NCBI GenBank assembly: GCA_022561095.1
Contig: JADFRV010000153.1
Coordinates: 1 to 5,444, forward strand
Reading direction: 5' to 3'
Length of the DNA: 5,444 bases
Source: Chloroflexota bacterium
GTDB taxonomy: Bacteria; Chloroflexota; Dehalococcoidia; SM23-28-2; RBG-16-64-32
The notes under the pieces are model-generated. The model did not search any database, was not told the DNA's origin, and saw only the letters and a list, made by a program, of their open reading frames with translations. The number at the start of each line of letters is the position of its first letter. The first letter of the stretch is position 1. The translations under genes were made by a program, and so were the position numbers. Below are positions 1 to 4,915 of this stretch, in pieces.

Positions 1-157
1 TGGCGCTGCCCCCGCCCGTGCCGTCGCGGGCGCCTCCCAGGTCGTTCACCACCACTTTGGCGCCCCGCGAGGCGAGGAGCAGGGCGTGGGCGCGGCCCAG
101 GCCGCCGCCGGCGCCGGTGACGATCGCTACACGGCCGTCAAACCTAACTTCACTCAT
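1..157 (-). CDS. Short-chain dehydrogenase/reductase (SDR), N-terminal part, cut by the window edge
   Basis: The first 52 codons of a cytoplasmic NAD(P)-dependent SDR oxidoreductase are present. The visible protein is the start of a Rossmann fold. Beta-1 is followed by the glycine-rich nucleotide-binding motif TGAGGGLG (residues 14-21, the family pattern TGxxxGxG). Beta-2 (KVVVNDLGG, 34-42) ends in Asp39, a position that in SDRs often favours NAD(H). The stretch NDLGGARDGTGGGS closely resembles the 3-hydroxyacyl-CoA dehydrogenase unit of MFE-2/HSD17B4-type beta-oxidation enzymes, so an acyl-CoA or related hydroxyl/keto substrate is plausible. The catalytic Ser-Tyr-Lys region lies outside the window. 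The ATG at 157-155 is chosen because GGAGG (168-164) lies 6 nt upstream, and the earlier ATG at 170 meets a stop within a few codons. The gene is divergent from the ABC transporter operon and shares its control region. Membership of the SDR family is near certain; the substrate is inference. Confidence 0.9.
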   Translation of the reverse strand, partial: MSEVRFDGRVAIVTGAGGGLGRAHALLLASRGAKVVVNDLGGARDGTGGGSA

Positions 158-191
158 ATCTGACCTCCATATCTGTGGGCGGCTCCTTGCT

Positions 192-221
192 ATTAATTTC
201 ACATTTCGCCGCTCCTGTCAA
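192..221 (-). promoter_or_regulatory. Possible promoter of the SDR gene (good -35, weak -10)
   Basis: On the minus strand a perfect -35 hexamer TTGACA occupies 221-216. An 18-nt spacer leads to ATTAAT (197-192), which matches only four of six -10 positions and lacks the important A at position 2. A 17-nt spacer gives AATTAA, which is no better. The distance to the SDR ribosome-binding site (168-164) suits a short leader. The -35 is convincing and the -10 is not, so the promoter may need an activator or may not be real. Confidence 0.3.
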
Positions 222-250
222 ACGATGGAAGACGGGGAGCGCCACCCTCT

Positions 251-337
251 GAAGCGTCCCCTTACCGGCGCTTCGCTCAGCGGTACTATACGCTTTATCT
301 CCGCGGTGCTATCATCTGAGCCGAGTGGTGCGGTGCT
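251..337. repeat. Cluster of small direct and inverted repeats in the divergent control region
   Basis: Between the two divergent genes lie three copies of GCGGT(A/G)CT: 280-287 (GCGGTACT), 303-310 and 330-337 (both GCGGTGCT), with starts 23 and 27 nt apart. Upstream are overlapping inverted repeats: GAAGCG (251-256) with CGCTTC (269-274), TACCG (263-267) with CGGTA (281-285), and the interrupted palindrome CGCTCAGCG (274-282). All lie upstream of the plus-strand -35 (348-353), where operators often sit. They are short, and chance is possible in GC-rich DNA. No regulator gene is adjacent within the window. Confidence 0.3.
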
Positions 338-347
338 TGTGAGAATA

Positions 348-376
348 TTGACAAAGTAATCCGCCGCCGCTATAAA
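348..376 (+). promoter_or_regulatory. Sigma70-type promoter of the ABC transporter operon
   Basis: A perfect -35 TTGACA (348-353) is followed by exactly 17 nt and then a -10 of TATAAA (371-376), five of six matches to consensus. Transcription would begin near 383, giving a leader of about 58 nt before the binding-protein start at 441. A second, weaker candidate, ATGACG (376-381), 17 nt, TATAAC (399-404), overlaps its downstream side. The heptamer GTATCAC occurs at 381-387, around the predicted start site, and again at 431-437 beside the ribosome-binding site. Confidence 0.75.
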
Positions 377-440
377 TGACGTATCACTTTAAGGCTAATA
401 TAACGTTGACGCGAGGGTCCAGCGGGGAGGGTATCACCGC

Positions 441-2168
441 ATGACTGAGTCCAAATACTGGAACCGGTTCTGGCGCAGGCGTATCTCCAGGCGAACACTC
501 CTGGGCGCTGGCGCCGTGACTGTTGTCGGCGTAGCCGGCGCCGCCGTTGTCGGCTGCAACGATGGCAACGGCAGCAGCGGCGGCAACGGCAACCCCGGGG
601 CGACGGGTCGTCCGGCCGCCATCGGCAGCCCTGTCCCGGGCGGCACCCTCACCCAGGGACGCCTCCTAAACACCCTGGGCATCGACCCCCACATCGACCT
701 CACCGGCTTCGGCATCGTCGATATGATGTACACCTACCTCTACTCCTGGCGGCCCGGCACTGAGGAGGTCGTCCTGAACAACTTCGTGGAGGAGATGGAG
801 ATACCAGATGAGTTGCACTTCAACTTCACCCTCCGCCAGGGAATCAAAGTCTGGCCTGCGCCCTATGGTGGCCCCGCCGCCGACGACGAGCTGACCTCAA
901 CGGACGTCAGGGAGAGCTTCATTCGCCGCGGGACGGCCCTTACCGCCCCCGACAAGCGATATGCTCAGCGGTTCCTGCCGGACAAGGGAGGAGTCCTCGA
1001 TACGCCGGACCCCTACACCTTCAATATGACCCTGACCAAGCCCTTCGCCCCCGCCCTGCGCGAGATGGCAAACGGCAGCTGGGCCATCATCCCAGCCAAA
1101 GTGATTGACCAACAGGCGGCTGGCCTTAGCCAAAGGGCTGTCGGGAGCGGCCCCTTCATGCAGGAGGAGTTCCGCGGCTCAGAGCGCATCGTCCTGATCA
1201 GACACCCCAACTACTTCCTCAACCCGCGCCCCTGGCTGGACACCGTCCGCTGGATAGTCATCACCGATGGCTCATCCCTGCTGGCCGCCTTCGAATCCGG
1301 CCAGCACGACGTAAACGGCGCCATCCTTACCCAGGCGAACGCGGCGGATCTGGAGGAGAGCGGAGACTTCGTCGTCACTAAGCTCCCCTCCCTCTTCTAT
1401 CCCGTCATCCACATGAAAGTCCTAAAGCCGCCCTTTAACGACATCAGGGTGCGCGAGGCTATCAATCTCGCCCTTGACCGCGACGACTTCATCAACGTGC
1501 TCCAGGACGGCGAAGGGAACTACAACGGCCCCATCCAGTGGCCCCAGGTGAAGTGGGCGCTTCCCCAGGACGAGATCCGCGCCTTCTACCCCCACGACAT
1601 CGCGCGGGCCAAACAGCTCCTGGCGGAGGCCGGCTTGCCGGACGGCTTCAAGGTCAAGATGAAGCTGCCCAGGCTCGAGGGCGCGAGCATCATCGGCGAT
1701 TCGGCTGTAGTCATCAAGGACCAGCTCAGCCGTGTGGGCATCGACGTTCAACTCGACGAAGTCGAGCTCGGCGCCTATATCGCCAACGTCATCCTCCCCG
1801 GTAACTTCGACATGACCTTCTTCCCCAACCTGCCCTGGGACGAGCCGGACCGGCCCCTCAGCTTCTACCACTCCCTTGGCGTCACCGGCGCCGGCAACTG
1901 GACCAACTACACCAACCCGGAGCTGGACAAACTGATCGACGCCCAGGCGGAGGAGTTCGACGAGGAGGAGCGGATTAAGATCGTCCTTGAGGCCCAGCGC
2001 CTGATACTGCCGGAGCACGGGCCGCAGCTCACCATAACAGGTGGCTTCGGCTACAGCGCTCACTGGAAGCACGTCAACCTGGGCGCTACCGCCACGGGCG
2101 GATTTGGGTTTGAGGTCGGCGCGGAGTCCGGTCCCTTCGGTTCGGACATCTGGGTAACCGGTGCGTAA
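441..2168 (+). CDS. ABC transporter substrate-binding lipoprotein, family 5 (peptide/nickel/opine type), Tat signal
   Basis: This is the extracytoplasmic receptor that captures the solute and delivers it to the two permeases encoded next. The N-terminus has a twin-arginine motif SRRTLL (residues 16-21), a hydrophobic stretch (20-38) and a lipobox VVGC with Cys39 as the lipidation site, then a Gly/Asn/Ser-rich linker (40-65). The mature fold starts at PGGTL (66-70). Family 5 landmarks follow: FTLRQGIKVW (129-138) with TSTDVRESF (152-160), VGSGPF (234-239), the signature PFNDIRVREAINLALDRD (331-348), AKQLLAEAGLPDGF (390-403) and NWTNYTNPELDKLID (486-500). At 575 aa it is slightly longer than the usual 500-550. 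The ATG at 441 has GGGGAGG at 424-430, a 10-nt spacing, and no earlier in-frame start nearby. Family assignment is firm. The ligand (peptide, sugar, metal chelate or other) cannot be read from sequence, so no dppA/oppA name is given. Confidence 0.93.
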   Translation: MTESKYWNRFWRRRISRRTLLGAGAVTVVGVAGAAVVGCNDGNGSSGGNGNPGATGRPAAIGSPVPGGTLTQGRLLNTLGIDPHIDLTGFGIVDMMYTYLYSWRPGTEEVVLNNFVEEMEIPDELHFNFTLRQGIKVWPAPYGGPAADDELTSTDVRESFIRRGTALTAPDKRYAQRFLPDKGGVLDTPDPYTFNMTLTKPFAPALREMANGSWAIIPAKVIDQQAAGLSQRAVGSGPFMQEEFRGSERIVLIRHPNYFLNPRPWLDTVRWIVITDGSSLLAAFESGQHDVNGAILTQANAADLEESGDFVVTKLPSLFYPVIHMKVLKPPFNDIRVREAINLALDRDDFINVLQDGEGNYNGPIQWPQVKWALPQDEIRAFYPHDIARAKQLLAEAGLPDGFKVKMKLPRLEGASIIGDSAVVIKDQLSRVGIDVQLDEVELGAYIANVILPGNFDMTFFPNLPWDEPDRPLSFYHSLGVTGAGNWTNYTNPELDKLIDAQAEEFDEEERIKIVLEAQRLILPEHGPQLTITGGFGYSAHWKHVNLGATATGGFGFEVGAESGPFGSDIWVTGA

Positions 2169-2183
2169 GCTGCAGGCGCAGCT
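2168..2183 (+). promoter_or_regulatory. Stem-loop between binding-protein and permease genes
   Basis: AGCTGC (2168-2173), tetraloop AGGC (2174-2177) and GCAGCT (2178-2183) form a perfect 6-bp hairpin that starts on the last base of the binding-protein stop codon. No T-run follows, so it is unlikely to be a full terminator. In other importer operons (malE-malF is the classic case) stem-loops here protect the upstream mRNA from 3' exonucleases, so more binding protein than permease is made. That role is inferred here. Confidence 0.45.
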
Positions 2184-2212
2184 AGCGATAGGGCGCCGAG
2201 GTTCCACCACCC

Positions 2213-3226
2213 ATGCGTAACTACATCATCCGCCGCCTGTTCCTCCTGGTGCCGATAATGCTGGGCGTCTCCTTCCTCACCTTCGCCGTGTTCCGCCTCA
2301 TCCCCGGCGACGCCGCTATTCTGACGTTGGGGTTTGGATCCACACCGGAAAGCTTGGAGGACCTTCGCCACGAGCTGGGCATTGACCGGCCCTGGTACGA
2401 GCAGTACGGCGACTGGGTATGGGGCGTGGTGCAGGGCGATTTCGGCGAGTCTATAACCGAGAGTGGGCTGTCTGTAACTACTGAGCTGGGGCGGCGGCTA
2501 CCCATCACCCTTGAGCTCCTCGTCTTGGCGATCTTCTTTTCCGTGCTGCTGGGCGTACCCCCTGGCGTCCTCTCCGCCATCCGTCCCGGCACCGCCCTCG
2601 ACTTCGTAGCCCGAATCGCCAGCGTTCTCTGGCTCTCCATCCCCAACTTCTGGCTGGGCATCCTGGTGATCACCTTCGGCCTCGCCTGGTTCGGCTGGAC
2701 TCCCCCCCAATTCGGGGAGGGCTACGTCCCGTTTTTCGCTGGCCTACCAGCTCCTCTCGACGGGGTACCACTTCCAGGTTCAGGAGATTGTCCCTGTGAC
2801 CCCTGGGTCAACCTCCAGCAGTTCTTCTTCCCATCGTTGGTATTGGCCCTGGGCATAGCCGCGGCCATCATGCGTCTCACGCGCTCCGCGATGATGGAGG
2901 TGCTGCGGAACGATTACATCCGCACCGCCTGGTCCAAGGGGCTGCGGGAGAGGACGGTGGTCAGCCGTCACGCCCTCAAGAACGCCCTCATCCCCGTCGT
3001 CACCGTCGTCGGCCTTCAGGTCGGAGCCCTGATCGGCGGCACCGTGCTCGTGGAGCGGGTGTTCGCCCTCAACGGCGTCGGTTTTTGGGTCGTGGAGTCC
3101 GTCATCCGGAGAGACATCTTCGTTGTGATGAGCTTGACCCTTATCTTCGCCCTCACCTACGTGTTAGCGAACCTGTTCGTGGATATCACTTACGCCTGGC
3201 TTGACCCCAGGATACGGTACGCCTAG
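2213..3226 (+). CDS. ABC transporter permease, DppB/OppB type
   Basis: First inner-membrane channel subunit of the importer. Its 337 aa match the family in length and layout. TM1 is at about 9-29, then an external domain with the family pattern LGIDRPWYEQYGDWVWGVVQGDFG (55-78). TM2 is at about 99-121, TM3 134-160, TM4 204-222, TM5 258-281 and TM6 302-324. The cytoplasmic EAA loop, which docks on the ATPase, is YIRTAWSKGLRERTVV (235-250), continuing to ALIP (258-261). The C-terminus YAWLDPRIRY (327-336) is the usual family ending. The external loop 161-203 is Pro/Gly-rich and carries CPC (193-195). The ATG at 2213 has only a weak GAGG (2198-2201) 11 nt upstream, fitting lower translation than the binding protein. 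It lies 44 nt after that gene and 9 nt before the next permease, clearly in one operon. Confidence 0.93.
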   Translation: MRNYIIRRLFLLVPIMLGVSFLTFAVFRLIPGDAAILTLGFGSTPESLEDLRHELGIDRPWYEQYGDWVWGVVQGDFGESITESGLSVTTELGRRLPITLELLVLAIFFSVLLGVPPGVLSAIRPGTALDFVARIASVLWLSIPNFWLGILVITFGLAWFGWTPPQFGEGYVPFFAGLPAPLDGVPLPGSGDCPCDPWVNLQQFFFPSLVLALGIAAAIMRLTRSAMMEVLRNDYIRTAWSKGLRERTVVSRHALKNALIPVVTVVGLQVGALIGGTVLVERVFALNGVGFWVVESVIRRDIFVVMSLTLIFALTYVLANLFVDITYAWLDPRIRYA

Positions 3227-3235
3227 AGGATTAAG

Positions 3236-4288
3236 ATGGCTCAGGAACTCGCTGTCCCCCGGGCGCTGGAGGAAGAGGCAAGGATAGAGCGCCCCCCCCT
3301 TGGGCGGAGGCTGTTCACCCTGGCCCGACGGCATCCCCTGGGGGTGTTCGGCCTCCTCATCGTCGGCCTCCTCTTCTTCGCCGGCATCTTCGCCGAGATC
3401 GACGTTTTCGGCGTAAAGTTCGGCGTCGCACCGTTTGACCCTCAGGCTATCGATAGGGACGCCCTCGAGGTAGGGCCTTCTTTGACCCATCCCTTCGGCA
3501 CCGATCGGCTGGGCAGGGATGTCCTCAGCCGCACCATCTTCGGGGCGCGGATATCCCTCATGATTGGGATGATCTCGATCTTCTTCGGCGTCACTATCGG
3601 TGCCGCCTTGGGGGTCGTCTCCGGCTACCTCGGTCACTTCGTGGATAGCGTGATACAGCGCACGGTGGACATACTCCTCGCCTTCCCGGCGATCGTCCTG
3701 CTGCTGGCCGTCGTCACCGTCTTCGGCGACGAAGACTCCAACGTCCGCCGCTTCCTGGCCGAGGACACACCTCTACCCGAGGGCAGCTTCCTGGGGGTCC
3801 CGTTCTTCCTGGACATCTTCATCGTCTCCCTGGCCATCGGTATCGCCGTCATCGCCGGAGTGGCAAGGATCACGCGCGGAGCCGTGCTCTCCATCAAGGA
3901 GAACGTCTACGTGGATGCGGCGCGAGCGCTGGGCGCCAGCGACGCCCGCATCATGTGGAGCCACATCTTCCCCAACGTCGCCGCGCTGGTGGTAATCCTG
4001 GCCAGCATCACCCTTCCCCTGGCCATACTGGCGGAGGCCGCCATCAGCTTCCTCGGGGTCGGCGTGCCTGTGCCTACCCCTTCCTGGGGCGCCGATCTCA
4101 CCGGACCGAACCGTGCGAGCGCCCTCTCCGGCGCCTGGTGGCCGGTGTTCTTCCCCGGCCTCGCCCTGAGCCTGGTGGTGCTGGGGTTCAACATGCTGGG
4201 TGACGCCTTCCGCGATATATCGGATCCACGTCTCCGCGGATCTCTAGGTGTCGGTAGCGGCGGTGGGGGCAGAACCGGCGGCATCTAG
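3236..4288 (+). CDS. ABC transporter permease, DppC/OppC type
   Basis: Second channel subunit, expected to pair with the upstream permease. A cytoplasmic N-terminal segment leads into TM1 (34-54). The family hallmark HPFGTDRLGRDVLSR (85-99) precedes TM2 (about 103-130), TM3 (143-164) and TM4 (190-214). The EAA loop, VYVDAARALGASDARIMWSH (224-243) continuing to about 251, contacts an ATPase. TM5 lies at about 250-275 and TM6 at 303-324. The C-terminal signature NMLGDAFRDISDPRLR (319-334) is followed by a Gly-rich tail to residue 350. At 350 aa it exceeds the usual ~300, partly through an acidic external insert (about 165-188) and the tail. AGAGGA (3225-3230), overlapping the previous stop, lies 5 nt before the ATG, suggesting translational coupling. 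The stop codon overlaps that of the convergent arsC gene. No dppD/dppF-like ATPase follows. Confidence 0.93.
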   Translation: MAQELAVPRALEEEARIERPPLGRRLFTLARRHPLGVFGLLIVGLLFFAGIFAEIDVFGVKFGVAPFDPQAIDRDALEVGPSLTHPFGTDRLGRDVLSRTIFGARISLMIGMISIFFGVTIGAALGVVSGYLGHFVDSVIQRTVDILLAFPAIVLLLAVVTVFGDEDSNVRRFLAEDTPLPEGSFLGVPFFLDIFIVSLAIGIAVIAGVARITRGAVLSIKENVYVDAARALGASDARIMWSHIFPNVAALVVILASITLPLAILAEAAISFLGVGVPVPTPSWGADLTGPNRASALSGAWWPVFFPGLALSLVVLGFNMLGDAFRDISDPRLRGSLGVGSGGGGRTGGI

Positions 4289-4292
4289 CCGC
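4278..4292. other. Hairpin across the shared stop codons of the convergent genes
   Basis: GCGGC (4278-4282), loop ATCTA (4283-4287) and GCCGC (4288-4292) form a 5-bp stem containing the CTAG that supplies both stop codons. No T-run follows on either strand, so it is not a standard intrinsic terminator. It could mark or protect both mRNA 3' ends, or be chance in GC-rich sequence. Confidence 0.3.
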
Positions 4293-4722
4293 TCGCCGCA
4301 TCGCCCTCAACCACTTCCTGGCGCAGAAACCCCTCCTTGCGCGTCCGCAGGTCATCACGCGCGGCACGGAACGCTTGTCGCGATGGCTCCTCCCGCGCCT
4401 CCGCCTCGGCCGGGTCCTCCACGCTCCAGTGAATGCGCTCGCCTCCGCCGGGGAAGGCGGGGCAGCGCTCGCGGGCGCTATCGCACACCGTGATCACGTA
4501 GTCGAACCGCTCGCCTGCGAACTCCGCCACGGACTTGGACTGCTGTCCGCTGACATCGACCCCGATCTCCCGCATCACCTCAACCGTCAGTCTGGCGATA
4601 CCTTTCGGCTCCGTACCTGCGCTGCACGCCTGAAAGCGGTCGCCGGCCAGATGGCGCAAAAGCCCCTCCGCCATCTGGCTACGGGCGCGATTCCCTGTGC
4701 AGACGAACAGCACTCGCTTCAC
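4285..4722 (-). CDS. arsC: Arsenate reductase, thioredoxin-coupled ArsC family (low-molecular-weight phosphatase fold)
   Basis: Cytoplasmic enzyme reducing arsenate to arsenite through a three-cysteine relay regenerated by thioredoxin. The P-loop CTGNRARS (residues 8-15) gives nucleophile Cys8 and Arg14 in the C-x5-R pattern. SAGTEP (34-39) is the usual family strand. VCDSARERCPAFPG (79-92) supplies Cys80 and Cys87, with the same spacing as Cys82/Cys89 of the plasmid pI258 enzyme. Asp103-Pro104 is the general acid/base motif. Plain tyrosine phosphatases lack this cysteine pair, so arsenate reductase is favoured. The length of 145 aa is normal for the family. The start is GTG (4722-4720), chosen for GGGGA at 4734-4730 with 7-nt spacing; GTG at residue 4 is a weaker alternative. 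No arsR, arsB or acr3 is visible beside it. The stop overlaps the permease stop in CTAG. Confidence 0.87.
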   Translation of the reverse strand: MKRVLFVCTGNRARSQMAEGLLRHLAGDRFQACSAGTEPKGIARLTVEVMREIGVDVSGQQSKSVAEFAGERFDYVITVCDSARERCPAFPGGGERIHWSVEDPAEAEAREEPSRQAFRAARDDLRTRKEGFLRQEVVEGDAASG

Positions 4723-4735
4723 GTCAGCGTCCCCG

Positions 4736-4765
4736 TTGACCGCCTTTGGAGCGCCATGCTAGACT
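4736..4765 (+). promoter_or_regulatory. Probable promoter for tRNA-His
   Basis: TTGACC (4736-4741, five of six -35 matches), an 18-nt spacer and TAGACT (4760-4765) preceded by TGC (4757-4759) make an extended -10 promoter. Initiation would fall near 4772, about 38 nt before the tRNA. The -35 overlaps the ribosome-binding region of the divergently read arsC. The match is good, but an intrinsic terminator lies between this promoter and the tRNA. Confidence 0.5.
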
Positions 4766-4775
4766 TCCGTTGCGG

Positions 4776-4797
4776 CCCCGTCTGGCTCGGGGTTTTT
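4776..4797 (+). terminator. Intrinsic (rho-independent) terminator
   Basis: CCCCG (4776-4780), a 7-nt loop (4781-4787) and CGGGG (4788-4792) form a perfect GC stem followed directly by five T (4793-4797). The T-run defines the plus orientation; the minus strand has no T-run after the stem. There is no plus-strand protein gene directly upstream. The nearest is the second permease, ending at 4288, whose transcript would have to run antisense through arsC. The tRNA-His begins only 13 nt after the T-run. Confidence 0.7.
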
Positions 4798-4809
4798 CTA
4801 TCGCTGCGC

Positions 4810-4887
4810 GGTGGGCGTCGCCTAGTGGTCTAAGGCGCCAGGTTGTGGCCCTGGAGATCGAGGGTTCGAATCCCTCCGTCCACCCCA
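4810..4887 (+). tRNA. tRNA-His (anticodon GTG)
   Basis: Every arm of the cloverleaf can be drawn. The acceptor stem is GTGGGCG (4811-4817) with CGTCCAC (4877-4883), including one G-T pair. The D stem is GCCT/AGGC (4820-4823, 4833-4836) with a loop holding GG. The anticodon stem is CCAGG/CCTGG (4838-4842, 4850-4854) with loop TTGTGGC and anticodon GTG at 4845-4847. The variable region has 5 nt. The T stem is GAGGG/CCCTC (4860-4864, 4872-4876) with loop TTCGAAT. The histidine identity feature is present: extra G-1 (4810) opposite discriminator C73 (4884), which histidyl-tRNA synthetase requires. CCA is encoded at 4885-4887. It decodes CAC and CAU. No terminator is visible before the convergent mgtE end at 4916. 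Confidence 0.97.
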
Positions 4888-4915
4888 ACCCCCTTCCTCC
4901 TTTCGACGTCACTGC

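Noticed and set aside
283..313. Alternative SDR promoter with -10 TATAGT at 290-285 on the minus strand
   Set aside because: The -10 is good, but no -35 match exists at 16-19 nt spacing and there is no extended -10 TG.
18..359. Plus-strand open frame of 113 codons across the SDR start and control region
   Set aside because: It overlaps the SDR gene antisense, covers the promoter region, has Pro/Arg/Ser-rich shadow composition and lacks a convincing ribosome-binding site.
541..640. Gly/Asn/Ser-coding repetitive DNA as a candidate tandem repeat
   Set aside because: It encodes the flexible linker after the lipidated cysteine, an ordinary feature of binding lipoproteins, with no regular repeat unit.
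1422..2210. Long minus-strand open frame (262 codons) opposite the binding-protein gene
   Set aside because: It lies fully antisense to a gene with clear family motifs; its low-complexity, acidic composition resembles no family I recognise. Long antisense frames are common in GC-rich DNA.
3164..3637. Minus-strand open frame of 157 codons opposite the two permease genes
   Set aside because: It is an Asp/Glu/Gly-rich shadow of the permease coding strand and crosses the junction of two clearly real genes.
4375..4833. Plus-strand open frame of 152 codons opposite arsC
   Set aside because: arsC has all catalytic residues on the other strand, and this frame runs through the terminator hairpin into the tRNA.
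4789..4892. Possible anti-terminator pairing of GGGGTT (4789-4794) with AACCCC (4887-4892)
   Set aside because: The complement is real, but six bases between G-runs and C-runs is expected by chance here, and the downstream partner would be made after the termination decision.
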